Shown here piece after piece: positions 46,139 through 56,514 of a stretch of DNA of 64,000 nucleotides. The DNA lies in contig OY776129.1 of assembly GCA_963675135.1 (NCBI GenBank), positions 50,294,141-50,358,140 on the forward strand, given 5' to 3'. Source of the stretch: Galeopsis tetrahit (lineage: Eukaryota; Streptophyta; Magnoliopsida; Lamiales; Lamiaceae). The stretch's first letter is position 1. Each line of letters starts with the position of its first letter. The position numbers were made by a program, and so were the translations under genes. The notes below the pieces were generated by a model that was not told the DNA's origin, did no database searches, and saw nothing but the letters and a program-made list of their open reading frames with translations.

Positions 46139-46393
46139 CTCCCTCCACTTTTAATTAAGTGTCATTTTAACCATTTTTAAACTGGCCAATATTAATTACA
46201 GGTGATATTCATGTATACAATAATTAAACTATATTCAAAAGGGAAAAAGTTTAAATCAAGGTAAAGAAAATGGAGGGAGTATAATGTATAAGGATAAAAT
46301 TGTCAAAATTAAAGAAAAAAAAGTGTAGAATAACACTTATTTTAAAAATATTAAAAAAAGGGCAAGATGACACTTAATTAAAAATGGAGGGAG
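46139..46393. mobile_element. Stowaway MITE, copy 2 (composite)
   Basis: CTCCCTCCACTTTTAATTAA at the left pairs with TTAATTAAAAATGGAGGGAG at the right, flanked by TA (46137-46138, 46394-46395). A third terminus (AATGGAGGGAG followed by TA) lies inside at 46269-46281, so a shorter Stowaway unit or a second nested end is present. Confidence 0.85.
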
Positions 46394-46395
46394 TA

Positions 46396-46780
46396 TTAAA
46401 TATTTATAAAAAAACAAAAGGGAATAAGAATACGGAATATTCAGAACCTAATGAGAATTCGCAAAGAAAACCATATATCCTATTCTTCAGCACACTATCA
46501 TCATCCTTATCCTTCTTCTACTACCCTTCAATTTCTCCCCTTCATTATTCACAGCAGTAATAAACACAACAATTTCGGTATCCTCATCTTCCTCGCAATT
46601 GACTAAGCATCTACTAAATCCAAGGGAAATATGGAATTAATATGAGTGATATTTTATTGAGTTAAAGTGAATCAATTATATACATTATAAAAAACAAACT
46701 AAACAAAACAACGATGAATATCAATAACTGGCCGGATAACAAAGCTAATTAAAACCTGAAACAACAACCAATAATTAATT
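46396..46780. other. Unassigned AT-rich spacer
   Basis: No gene recognised. The T/C-rich stretch 46480-46560 resembles a leader or low-complexity DNA. Confidence 0.35.
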
Positions 46781-47084
46781 TCAAAAGAGAACCACAACCA
46801 GGCCAGTTCTAGCACACCATCCATCATAAATGGTACCACTCATTCCGCACGTACTCATCTGTGGGACCACCGCTAGTCCTTTGTACCTATACTGTTCTTG
46901 AGAAGCACCAGAATACATATTCATCAGCGTCTCTAGGTGTTGCAGCAGAACACACGATGTCGTCGTGCTTCCCAAATTTTAGTGATTTTCTCTAGCCCGA
47001 CTCGTCACAATATGGACTTGTCGATCGAAATCTAGCACGATCTGATATTCATCATCATGTTCAACCACCCGTCGACTCAAGGCG
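46781..47084 (-). pseudogene. Unrecognised exon-like fragment interrupted by a hAT element
   Basis: A minus-strand frame continues from the hAT edge (E-Y-Q-I-V-L-D-F-D-R-Q-V-H-I-V) through one TAA near 46980 into a 64-codon stretch with a Gly/Cys-rich region (S-T-C-G-M-S-G-T-I-Y-D-G-W-C). On the far side of the hAT (48212-48232) an acceptor-like TTTCTCTAG precedes the same frame. It may be a pseudogene exon into which the hAT jumped. Family not recognised; could be chance. Confidence 0.25.
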
Positions 47085-47217
47085 CAGGCCCGGTCCTAAT
47101 GTAAGGCCAACGAGGCGACCGATTCAGGCCCAGAAATATTCCAAATTTTTTGGGGCCCATTTTTTTAAAAAATCTCTTTTATATATATATATAGTATATA
47201 TCTTTTAAAATATCTCT

Positions 47218-47250
<33 letters not shown>

Positions 47251-48203
47251 ATACGCATATCACATATAAGACTAAATAAAAGTTGGAAAGTCTCTTATAC
47301 ATAAATCGTGTTATTTGGTACAAGTTATTATATGCCATCAATCGTGTTAGCAAATTTTTTCAATTTGAGAACATGGATATTGATGTTGCCATCACTCTTT
47401 TGCAAGGGTTTATTTCATTTCTTGAAAAATATAGAGAAATTGGTTTTGATAAGGCCATGGGTGAAGCTAAGGAAATGGCAAGTGAGATGGGTATTGAAGC
47501 TGTATTTAGAGAAAAACGTATTATTTCGAAAAAATAAACAATTTGATGAAACCAGCAGTGAAGAAATATCACAGTTGACCGAGGATTCTTTTAGAGTTAA
47601 TTACTTTCTCTTTATAACTGATCAAGCTCGGGGTTCCATAGAATCCCGATTTACACAGTTCAAAAAATATGAAGAGGTTTTTGGATTTTTATTCAATATG
47701 GAGAAATTACGAAGTGCTGATGATGAAAGATTTTTAAGGTCTTGTATGAATCTTCAAAATTCTCTAACACATAATGGTGTTTCCGACGTTGAAGGCAATG
47801 AGTTATTTTTGAAGTTATCATTTTTTAAATGCTCTTTACCGACAGGAACAAAATCTGCAATTGATGTGGTGAATTATTTGAAGAAAATGGATATGTGTTT
47901 TCCAAATGTCACAAGAAAGATTGAATGAACTAGCAATGCTATCAATTGAGCAAGGAATTATTGAGCAACTTGATTATTCTGACTTGATTAATACTTTTGC
48001 TACTAAAACAGTTAAACGAGTCATATTTGCTTAGAACGCTATTGTCGTATTATTTTAAGTATTGATAAAAAATATATATTATTAATCCTTTGAAAATTAT
48101 TTTACATTATGTTTCACGAATTCGTATGGAATAAAAAATGTGAAGAGATGGGGCCTTTTTTTAAAGTTCGATTCAGGCCCCGATATTCCTAGGACCGGCC
48201 CTG
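47085..48203 (+). mobile_element. Defective hAT element, 1.1 kb
   Basis: Termini CAGGCCCGGTCCTA and TAGGACCGGCCCTG are inverted copies with one difference. A perfect 8-bp target duplication TCAAGGCG at 47077-47084 and 48204-48211 is diagnostic of hAT. The interior retains part of a transposase and a (TA)n tract (47180-47245). Confidence 0.92.
47283..48033 (+). pseudogene. hAT transposase remnant (TTF/zf-MYM-type)
   Basis: The first part (A-I-T-L-L-Q-G-F-I-S-F-L) shifts frame near 47535 and continues as Q-F-D-E-T...F-R-V-N-Y-F-L-F-I-T-D-Q-A, typical of plant TTF-type/zf-MYM hAT transposases. At about 47907-47915 the sequence jumps from the F-P-N region directly to S-Q-E-R-L-N-E-L-A-M-L-S-I-E, so the hAT dimerisation core usually found between them is deleted. 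The C-terminal peptide ends at TAG 48031-48033. Non-functional; the element would need a transposase supplied in trans. Confidence 0.8.
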
Positions 48204-48211
48204 TCAAGGCG

Positions 48212-48435
48212 TTAGCAACAAAACCCTAGAGAAAAATCAAGAGAACCTTTCGTGTCTTATACTCTCGAGTTCTTCTCTAACGCTTCAGTTCAAGCATTAC
48301 ACACTGAATTAAATCCATGATTTAGTTGGCAACGGTTACAACTAAAACCATAAATTCTTCAGCGAATATAAATCATTGTGGGTGTCCGTCTGCTTTCAAA
48401 ACTCTTTCAAGTCTTACTTAATGTTATAATATCTT
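48212..48435. other. Spacer between hAT and MULE
   Basis: No ORF of note. It includes the possible minus-strand splice acceptor and leader described for the fragment at 46781-47084. Confidence 0.3.
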
Positions 48436-49866
48436 GGGAAAATTATTTTTTCAGGACCGCAACTTAGGGGTGTTTGCAAAAAGAGGACCGTAACTTTGCG
48501 GGCTGGCAAAATTAGGCCCATAACTTTTTTTTTTCGCAATTTCAGGCCAAATTAGCCCAATCAACCCAATTTCGGGTTGATTGAGGCCCATTGTTCGGGC
48601 CAAACTTATTTATGACAAAAGGAGGACCGCAACTTTTTTTAATGCAATTTTAGAATCAATTAATATCCCTATTATAATAATTTGGAATCATTTTTTTTCT
48701 ATGTGTCTCAACACAAATTCAATATTCATATTTTATAATTTTCTCATAATTTTACTTTTTTTCCCTTTTAAAACAGTTTTTTCCCTTCTACCACTCATCT
48801 TCCCCAATTTTTAACAATTTAAATTCTAAAAATAGTGTTTGTATTTTAATGCATTTTTTATAATCTTAAAAAAATAAAAAATAAAACTCTTTTTTATTCT
48901 TTTGGAGCTAAACTGGTCTCACGAGGAATTTTTTTTAAAGTAAAATCAAATATAACTTTTATAATAAAATAAACTTTAAAATATTAATTTTTTAATGTTA
49001 CTTTAAAACAATGAATATCTTGTGTGAAATTGACTTTCATGAATGGGATTGAACTTTACTCTAGAGTTTGTATTTTACTTTATATATAGTCTTTATTTTA
49101 AAATACGATTTAAATAAGGTTATAATACTTCATAAAATTTATAAGTGTTAAAATATACTCTAATTTATATTCCCTTCATCATTTAGATTCATTCTCATGT
49201 CTTATATTATTTTAAAATATTATACAAATTTTTTCCATAAAATTTCGAATCGAATAGTTTAAATAAAAATACTGGAAAATGTTTGATCGAAATTTTGTAA
49301 TTAATGTTTACTATAATCCTCTCAATAATAAATCTATGAAATTTTTTTCTTCAATAAAATTTATAAGCATTATTTATGTAAATACAATCTAAAATGTACT
49401 AATTAAACATTTAAAAATTATATTTATATTTAAAAATTGTGACAATCTTTTTAATTAACAATTAAAAATTTATCATCCCGAATTATAATATTTTGTTCTT
49501 TTCAATTCACTATAATTTATATGTAGTATATATTTGTTTCTTTAAACATAAATAATGTTGTCTAATTTATAAAAAAATATTACATCTACAACTTTCAAAT
49601 TTAATTTTTAAAAGTTTACGAGTATTTTTTATTTATTTTGTCATGTTTCTTAAAATTGCATTAAAAAAGTTACAGTCCTCTTTTTGCCATAAATAAGTGT
49701 GGCCTGAAAAATGGGCTTCAATTAGCCCGAAATTGGGTTGATTGGGCTAATTTGTCCTGAAATTGAGAAAAAAAGAAGTTACGGGCCTAATTTTGCCAGC
49801 CCGTAAAGTTACGGTCCTCTTTTTGCAAACCCCCCTAAGATGCGGTCCTGAAAAAATAATTTTCCC
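48436..49866. mobile_element. Non-autonomous long-TIR Mutator-like element, copy 2
   Basis: Same family as 23870-25426: it begins GGGAAAATTATTTTTTCAGG and ends AATAATTTTCCC, with a perfect but different 9-bp target duplication TAATATCTT (48427-48435, 49867-49875). It is about 126 bp shorter than copy 1 because of internal deletions (one near 49150, where copy 1 has the 24600-24700 stretch). No coding capacity. Confidence 0.93.
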
Positions 49867-49875
49867 TAATATCTT

Positions 49876-50134
49876 CAAAACAGTTAAAACAACCATAAAA
49901 AGTCTGCATACCTGTAGAACTATTTTATTTTTTTGCAGCAGTGTCCAAAGAAGAATATATCGTTAGGGGAGACTTCTAACAAATAAGCCAAACAATCAAT
50001 CATGCACAACCTCAAATCCATTAATCCTCATAAACTCAAGCAAATATATACACATAAAAATAAGGGAAAATTGCACTTTTAGTCCTGTAGGAATTTTTCA
50101 AATCAACCGGTTGTTTTTCTCTTTGAAGCTTCAA
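49876..50134. other. Spacer between MULE and old Copia
   Basis: No gene supported. A 28-codon minus-strand frame from about 50009 is too short to interpret. Confidence 0.3.
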
Positions 50135-50705
50135 TCATGGCACAATCCTCATCCTCTAATTCCTCTACACCACCACTACCTTATTGTTGTTGACTTCAAT
50201 GAAAAAGAATTCCCATATCCCATCTTATTCCAGCCCTCACCTCATACTCCTGCTACTCCACTCATATCATCTACATTACCTATTTTACCTCTTCCACATT
50301 CTCAAACCCATATACACTCCCCTGTATCTAATGGATATCATTCCCCACACTATCCATCTCAAAACTCTCTTCACTCACCTATCTCTCATCAATCATCAAA
50401 CACGTCCACATCACCTACTCCTCAACTTGAGGTTCATCTTCAGCCTATTATTGAACCAAATCATCCAATGCAAACATGCTCGAAGTCCGGTATCTTCAAA
50501 CCCAAGGCATATCTTTTTAAGGGATCTTCTGATTTAACTGAGCCCGATTCTGCTGCTAAAGCTCTTCTCTCTCCGAAATGGAAATCTGCTATGGTGGATG
50601 AATACACAACTCTCATGAACAAGAATACTTGGGAATTGGTTCCGGTCTCCAGATCTGAATTTGATTACAGCCAAGTGGATTTTCAAAATAAAAGATCATT
50701 CAGAT
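50135..50705 (+). pseudogene. Old Copia pol fragment, part 1
   Basis: Ser/Pro/His-rich linker, then M-Q-T-C-S-K-S-G-I-F-K-P-K and W-K-S-A-M-V-D-E-Y-T-T-L-M-N-K-N-T-W-E-L-V-P, the integrase-RT linker and RT start of plant Copia pol. It is 5'-truncated: no gag or integrase is seen. It is cut at 50705 by the younger Copia element and continues at 55257. Confidence 0.85.
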
Positions 50706-50948
50706 TGTTGATATGCCTTGAATCACACACTTCGCTGATTACAGTATTGGGCTTTAAGCCCAAATTCGGTGTTTTATCTCAGTGCTATATATATGGTCTT
50801 TGAGATCTGTAATCTGTAACCCTAATTAGTAATAAAATCCGTTCTCCTCTCTGCCCGTGGACGTAGCCAATTCATTGGTGAACCACGTAAATCACTTGTC
50901 TTCTTTACGTTTCTTGTTCATGCTCTATAATCCTATTCTGTCACAACA
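50706..50948 (+). repeat. Copia 5' LTR (243 bp)
   Basis: TGTTGATATG...CTGTCACAACA. It has a TATA box (GCTATATATATGG, about 50784-50796), an AATAAA at 50831-50836, and a TTGGGCTTTAAGCCCAA hairpin in U3. Confidence 0.95.
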
Positions 50949-50951
50949 ATC

Positions 50952-50968
50952 TGGTATCAAGAGCCTGG
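50952..50968 (+). other. Primer binding site (initiator-Met type)
   Basis: TGGTATCAAGAGCCTGG lies three bases after the LTR. It matches the Met-tRNA PBS (TGGTATCAGAGC) with one extra A. Confidence 0.75.
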
Positions 50969-51026
50969 TCGTTTCGATCAAGTTTTTTTTTTCCGCACTG
51001 TTAGGGTTTTTTGGAGCCGATCGAGA

Positions 51027-54000
51027 ATGTCTGCTTTCAACGTAAAGGTTGACAAATTCACCGGGAGAAATAGTTTTGGCCTATGGCAAATAAAGATGCG
51101 ATCTCTGCTGAAGCAGCAGGGTTTGTGGGCGCCGCTATCACGAAAACCTAAATCTGAGGATGTAAATGAAGAAGAGTGGAATACCCTAGAAGAAAAGGCC
51201 CACTCGACTATCATGCTATGTCTGTCTGACGATGTTATCATCGAGGTTGCGGATCAGGAAACTGCCGATGGTCTCTGGAAGAAGTTAGAGAGTCTCTACA
51301 TGACGAAGTCTCTAACCAACAAATTGCTTCTGAAGCAACGTCTGTTCCGTTTACGCATGCAGGAAGGTACATCTCTTCGGGATCATCTAGATAAATTAAA
51401 TAAAATTTTACTAGATTTGCGTAATATTGATGTTAAAGTAGAAGATGAGGACGCTGCTTTAATTCTGTTAGTATCTTTGCCTGAATCGTATGAGAATTTT
51501 GTTGAATCGTTCATTACTGGGAAAGATACTCTGTCTCTGGAAGATGTTCGATCTGCTCTCCACAGCAGAGAAGACCGTCAACAGGCAACTGGCTCGGCCA
51601 CAGAAAATCAGGCATCGGGGCTGTATGTTACGGGTAAGGGACAAAAGAAATCTGGGAAGAAAACTGGGAAGCCGAATCAGAAAGGTTCAAAAGGTCCTAA
51701 ACCCGATGACATCTGCAATTACTGTAAAGAACCAGGGCACTGGAAGAATGATTGTCCTAAGAAGAAGAGGAAGCAGGAGAAGAAAGATGGTGTCGGCGGT
51801 TCTGCAGCTGTTGCAGAAACTGATACAAATTCTGAATATGATCTGGCCTTGGTTGCAGCTGGACAGTCACATCGTAATGATGTGTGGGTTCTTGATTCTG
51901 GGGCATCATACCACATTTGTCCTAACAGGGAGTTCTTCTCGACCTATGAGCAGATAGATGGAGGAAATGTTACCATGGCTAACAGTGCTGCCTGCAAGGT
52001 GGTTGGGATTGGCTCAGTCAGGATACGGACACATGATGGGGTATTCTGCACCTTGGATGAAGTCAGGCATGTTCCACAGATGACGAAGAATCTGATATCA
52101 TTGAGTCTCCTTGACAGCAAGGGTTTCAGTTTCAAAGGTGAAGGTGGAGTTATGTATGTTTGTCAAGGTTCAAAGGTGGTTCTGACAGGCTTGAAACGTG
52201 GTACCTTATATTATCTGCGAGGTTCCACTGTGACAGGTTCTGCTAATGTTGCATCATCTGAGGTTCAGACCATGGATATGACCAGGTTGTGGCATATGAG
52301 GCTCGGTCATATGGGAGAAAGAGGGATGCAGATTTTGTCTAAGCGGGATCTTCTTTCTGGGCATAAAGTGCAGAGTCTTGAATTCTGCGAACATTGTGTA
52401 TTTGGGAAGCTTCATCGCAGCAAGTTCCCAAAGAAGGCAGTTCATCAGACCAAGGGGACTCTTGACTACATTCATATGGATTGTTGGGGTCCGTCACGTG
52501 TTGAGTCTATTGGAGGCCACAGATATTTTGTGTCTATGATTGATGACTACTCAAGGATGACTTGGGTAATTATGATGAAACACAAAAGTGAAGCTTTCAA
52601 GAAATTCAAGCAGTGGAAGGCGTTGGTAGAAAATCAGACTGGGAAGAAGATCAAGAGACTGCGAACTGATAATGGCCTGGAGTTCTGTTCGTCTGAGTTC
52701 AATGAGTTCTGCAAGGATGCAGGGATTGCTCGACACCACACTATCCGACATACACCGCAGCAGAATGGTGTGGCAGAGCGCATGAATCAGACATTGCTGG
52801 AGAGAGCGAGATGCATGCTCTCGAATGCTGGTTTGGCTAGAAAGTTCTGGGCAGAAGCAGTAAACACGGCGTGCTATCTGATCAACCGTGGTCCACACAC
52901 TGGCATTGATTGCCAGACACCTTATGAGGTATGGTCTAATAAACTTGCAGATTATTCTTTGTTGAAGGTTTTTGGTTGTACTGTTTACTATCATGTTAGT
53001 GAGGGTAAATTAGAACCAAGAGCTAAGAAGGGTATATTTGTTGGTTTCGGGGATGGAGTTAAGGGATATAGAATCTGGTCACCTTCAGAGAATAGAGTTA
53101 TATTCAGTAGGAATGTGATTTTTGATGAGGATTCTATGCTTAACCCCATTGTGAAGTCTGTTTGTACAGAAAATTGTAGTAATGTTAAACAGGTGGAGCT
53201 GCAAGTCACTCTCGATGAGAGTAAATCACAACTCCAAGGTGGAGAAGATCAACATACTACTGCTGAAAGTACAAGTTCTGATGTTCATCCAGAAGCTCGC
53301 CAGACAAGCATAGTTGTTGATAGAGCTAGGAGAACAGGCGTGAAGCCTCCTGTGCGGTACGGTTTTGAGGATATGGTGACTTATGCATTACAAGTCGCTG
53401 ACGAGGTGGAAGAGGAAGAACCATCTGCAGGTGAACCATTCACCTACAGAGAGGCTGTTTCATGCAGTGAGTCGGCCCAATGGCTCGCTGCAATGAGAGA
53501 AGAGATGGAATCACTTGCCAAGAATGAGACTTGGGAGCTAGTCAAACGGCCTAAGGAGAGGAAGATTGTTACTTGCAAATGGATATTCAAGAGGAAGGAA
53601 GAACCCACACCTGGTGAGGGTGTGAGATACAAAGCTCGGCTAGTTGCAAGAGGGTTCACACAGAAGGAGGGGGTTGATTATAATGAGATATTCTCACCAG
53701 TGGTCAGACACACTTCCATCAGAGTGTTACTAGCAATGGTGGCACATCAGGATTTAGAACTTGAGCAACTAGATGTGAAGACAGCTTTTCTACATGGAAA
53801 GTTTGAAGATGATATCTACATGACTCAGCCAGAGGGGTTCCAGGTTCCGGGGAAGGAAGATTATGTTTGCAAGTTGATGAGGTCTCTATACGGGCTAAAG
53901 CAGTCTCCAAGGCAGTGGTATAAGAGGTTTGATAGTTACATGATCCAGTTGGGATACAACAGGAGTCCGTATGATTGTTGTGTGTACCACAATAAAGCTG

Positions 54001-54077
54001 ATGATGGTTCCATGATCTATCTCGTCCTGTATGTGGATGATATGCTCATAGCTGCGAAGTCCAAGTTTGATATTTAG
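51027..54077 (+). CDS. Copia gag-protease-integrase-RT polyprotein (Tnt1/Tork-like)
   Basis: ATG at 51027; 1016 codons to a TAG at 54075-54077. Domains in order: gag (UBN2-type) residues 10-200; CCHC knuckle C-N-Y-C-K-E-P-G-H-W-K-N-D-C (about 230-245); protease W-V-L-D-S-G-A-S (about 290); GAG-pre-integrase (H-M-R-L-G-H); integrase with H-M-D-C-W-G-P, R-T-D-N-G-L-E-F and A-E-R-M-N-Q-T (about 475-620); RT from about 800 with A-R-L-V-A-R-G-F and the catalytic L-Y-V-D-D-M-L. The terminal TAG stands where the homologous frame continues directly into the RNase H part, so it looks like one CAG-to-TAG change. All catalytic motifs are otherwise present. Confidence 0.93.
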   Translation: MSAFNVKVDKFTGRNSFGLWQIKMRSLLKQQGLWAPLSRKPKSEDVNEEEWNTLEEKAHSTIMLCLSDDVIIEVADQETADGLWKKLESLYMTKSLTNKLLLKQRLFRLRMQEGTSLRDHLDKLNKILLDLRNIDVKVEDEDAALILLVSLPESYENFVESFITGKDTLSLEDVRSALHSREDRQQATGSATENQASGLYVTGKGQKKSGKKTGKPNQKGSKGPKPDDICNYCKEPGHWKNDCPKKKRKQEKKDGVGGSAAVAETDTNSEYDLALVAAGQSHRNDVWVLDSGASYHICPNREFFSTYEQIDGGNVTMANSAACKVVGIGSVRIRTHDGVFCTLDEVRHVPQMTKNLISLSLLDSKGFSFKGEGGVMYVCQGSKVVLTGLKRGTLYYLRGSTVTGSANVASSEVQTMDMTRLWHMRLGHMGERGMQILSKRDLLSGHKVQSLEFCEHCVFGKLHRSKFPKKAVHQTKGTLDYIHMDCWGPSRVESIGGHRYFVSMIDDYSRMTWVIMMKHKSEAFKKFKQWKALVENQTGKKIKRLRTDNGLEFCSSEFNEFCKDAGIARHHTIRHTPQQNGVAERMNQTLLERARCMLSNAGLARKFWAEAVNTACYLINRGPHTGIDCQTPYEVWSNKLADYSLLKVFGCTVYYHVSEGKLEPRAKKGIFVGFGDGVKGYRIWSPSENRVIFSRNVIFDEDSMLNPIVKSVCTENCSNVKQVELQVTLDESKSQLQGGEDQHTTAESTSSDVHPEARQTSIVVDRARRTGVKPPVRYGFEDMVTYALQVADEVEEEEPSAGEPFTYREAVSCSESAQWLAAMREEMESLAKNETWELVKRPKERKIVTCKWIFKRKEEPTPGEGVRYKARLVARGFTQKEGVDYNEIFSPVVRHTSIRVLLAMVAHQDLELEQLDVKTAFLHGKFEDDIYMTQPEGFQVPGKEDYVCKLMRSLYGLKQSPRQWYKRFDSYMIQLGYNRSPYDCCVYHNKADDGSMIYLVLYVDDMLIAAKSKFDI

Positions 54078-54989
54078 AAGTTGAAGGATCTGCTCAGTGC
54101 TGAGTTCGATATGAAGGATTTGGGTGCTGCCAAGAAAATTTTGGGAATGGAGATATATAGGGAAAGAGAGAAGAAGAAGCTTTTCTTGTCACAGAAGAGT
54201 TACATTCAGAAGATCTTGTCTAGATTTGGCATGTCTACCGCCAAGCCTATTGATACTCCAAGTGCTACAAATATTCACTTATCCACTGATTATGCACCAA
54301 AAACTGTAGCTGAGCAGGTGTACATGTCTCGAGTCCCATACTCTAATGCAGTAGGGAGTTTGATGTATGCCATGGTCTGCACTAGACCTGATCTTGCACA
54401 TGCTGTTAGTGTTGTCAGCAGGTTCATGGGACAACCTGGAAAGGAGCATTGGCAAGCTGTGAAGAGGATTTTTCGTTATCTCAGAGGTACGTCTGATGTT
54501 GGTCTCATTTATGGAGGTGATGCTCACGTTTCTGTGACTGGTTATTCTGATTCTGACTATGCTGGAGATGTTGATAGTAGAAGATCTATGACTGGTTATG
54601 TTTTCACTCTTTGTGGTTCTGTTGTTAGTTGGAAGGCAACTCTGCAGGCTACAGTCACTTTGTCTACAACTGAAGTAGAGTATATGGCACTGACAGAAGC
54701 TGCTAAAGAGGGAGTTTGGTTGAAAGGGCTTGTAGGTGATCTTGGTCTACATCATGATCAAGTTATTGTATTCTGTGACAGTCTGAGTGCAATCTGTTTG
54801 ACCAAGGATCAGGTCCATCATGAGAGGACCAAGCATATTGATGTGAGGTATCATTTTCTGAGGAATGAGCAGAGAATCAAGGTGATGAAAGTAGGTACTG
54901 CTGATAATCCTGCTGACATGTTCACCAAGCCGGTCCCACATAGCAAGTTTCGACATTGTTTGAACTTGCTAAATGTTACAAGCTGTTAG
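54078..54989 (+). pseudogene. Copia RT end and RNase H, beyond the in-frame stop
   Basis: Same frame as the upstream polyprotein, open to TAG at 54987-54989. Contains the RT thumb/connection (M-K-D-L-G-A-A-K-K-I-L-G-M-E-I) and the Copia RNase H (Y-S-D-S-D-Y-A-G-D, S-T-T-E-V-E-Y-M-A, F-C-D-S-L-S-A-I, H-I-D-V-R-Y-H-F). No ATG of its own at the break, so it is expressed only by read-through or in uninterrupted relatives. Confidence 0.9.
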
Positions 54990-55076
54990 TTGCCTAAGGA
55001 GGGCAAATCTGAGGCAGAAAGGAGGAGTCTGTTCATCTGGCATTGTAATGATGCATCTGCAAGGAAGATTCAAGTC

Positions 55077-55088
55077 AAGGTGGAGATT
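55077..55088 (+). other. Polypurine tract
   Basis: AAGGTGGAGATT directly precedes the 3' LTR start. Confidence 0.75.
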
Positions 55089-55251
55089 TGTTGATATGGT
55101 CTTTGAGATCTGTAATCTGTAACCCTAATTAGTAATAAAATCCGTTCTCCTCTCTGCCCGTGGACGTAGCCAATTCATTGGTGAACCACGTAAATCACTT
55201 GTCTTCTTTACGTTTCTTGTTCATTCTCTATAATCCTATTCTGTCACAACA
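55089..55251 (+). repeat. Copia 3' LTR with U3 deletion (163 bp)
   Basis: Relative to the 5' LTR, 80 bp are missing between two ATATG repeats (50711-50715 and 50791-50795 in the 5' LTR). This removes the U3 region with the TATA box. The remainder differs from the 5' LTR by about one base. Confidence 0.95.
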
Positions 55252-55256
55252 CAGAT

Positions 55257-56480
55257 GGTGCGGTTGAGCGCTTCAAAGCTAGACTTGTTGCTCGTGGTTT
55301 TCAACAAACTGCTGCTATTGATTATTTTCATACCTTTAGTCCCGTTCTAAAGCCTATTACACTTCGAGTGGTTCTCACTTTGGCTATTTCTCGAGGGTGG
55401 CGTGTACAACAAGTCGATATTAACAACTCCTTCCTTAATGGGGATCTAAAGTAGGTTGTATACATACATCAACCACAATTGGCTTTGAGGACGCTACTCG
55501 TCCCTCTCATGTATGTCGTCTTCGAAAGTCTTTATACGGGTTAAAGCAAGCTCTGAAGGCCTGGTACGACAAGGTTTTAGATTTCTTGGTGGAATATGGC
55601 TTTGTTCATATATTCTACTTCAGACCACTGCCTATTTTATATGTTGCGAAATGGCAAGTTGTTCATTCTCCTGGTCTATGTTGACGATATCCTAGCCACA
55701 GGTAATGATTCTTTGGTGGTAAACTACATTATCTCTGATCTTCACAAATTAACATTTGTCTCTTAAACACTTGGGGGAGCTCAACTATTTTCTTGGCTTA
55801 GAGGCTAAAATCACTTCCAAGTCAATCACTCTCACTCAATCGAAATATATTTGTGACCTCCTTTATAAAATCCACTTGTCCAGCTGCAACCTTCTTGCCC
55901 TGGTCTGAAATTATCCATGATGGACAGTGCTCCATATGACAACCCTTCTCTTTATCGGAGCACGGTTGGTGCTTTACAATATTTTCTCCTCACTCGTCCG
56001 ACATTGCTTATACTGTCAATAAGCTCAGTCAATTCCTACATAATCCCACTCAATGCCACTGGCAAGCATGTAAACGGGTCTTGCGATATCTTAAGTGTAC
56101 TTCATCTAATGGCATTTCTTTTTTCCCAGTTTCAAATTTTCACTTGCAGGGTTTTGCGGATGCGGACTTTGCCTCTTCTCGTTAGATGATCGTCGAAGTA
56201 CCAGTGGATATTGTGCCTCGATTGGATCAAATTTGCTTGCATGGTGCTCCCAGAAGCAAGCTGTTGTGGCTCGAAGTAGCACGGAGGAGGAATATCGCAC
56301 CTTGGCTCTATGGATTGCATCTCTATATTCAGAACTTCATCTCCCGCTGCTCAAGTCATCCATACTCAGATGCAACCACATTTGCATTCAGTCCATTTTG
56401 AATATTGGACTCAATGGGGGCATGTTAATGTATTTGTTTCTCATTCACACAATATGTTCACAAGTCATTATGTATCTTGT
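55257..56480 (+). pseudogene. Old Copia pol fragment, part 2 (RT and RNase H)
   Basis: Decayed reading in several frames: K-A-R-L-V-A-R-G-F-Q-Q, V-D-I-N-N-S-F-L-N-G, S-L-Y-G-L-K-Q-A, V-Y-V-D-D-I-L-type sequence near 55675-55690, and RNase H motifs near 56150-56320 (A-D-A-D-F-A, C-S-Q-K-Q-A-V-V-A-R-S-S-T-E). Stops and shifts are frequent. Continuation of 50135-50705. ORFs listed across it are frame fragments. Confidence 0.85.
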
Positions 56481-56514
56481 ACACACTCACGTCTACATTC
56501 ATTAGATAAAATAG

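Larger units (their letters stand above)
50706..55251 (+). mobile_element. Young Tnt1/Tork-like Ty1/Copia element, 4.5 kb
   Basis: LTRs 50706-50948 and 55089-55251 are flanked by the 5-bp target duplication CAGAT (50701-50705, 55252-55256). Contains PBS, one long gag-pol frame with a single stop, and PPT. The LTRs are nearly identical apart from an 80-bp deletion in the 3' LTR. It is inserted in an older Copia pol. Confidence 0.96.
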
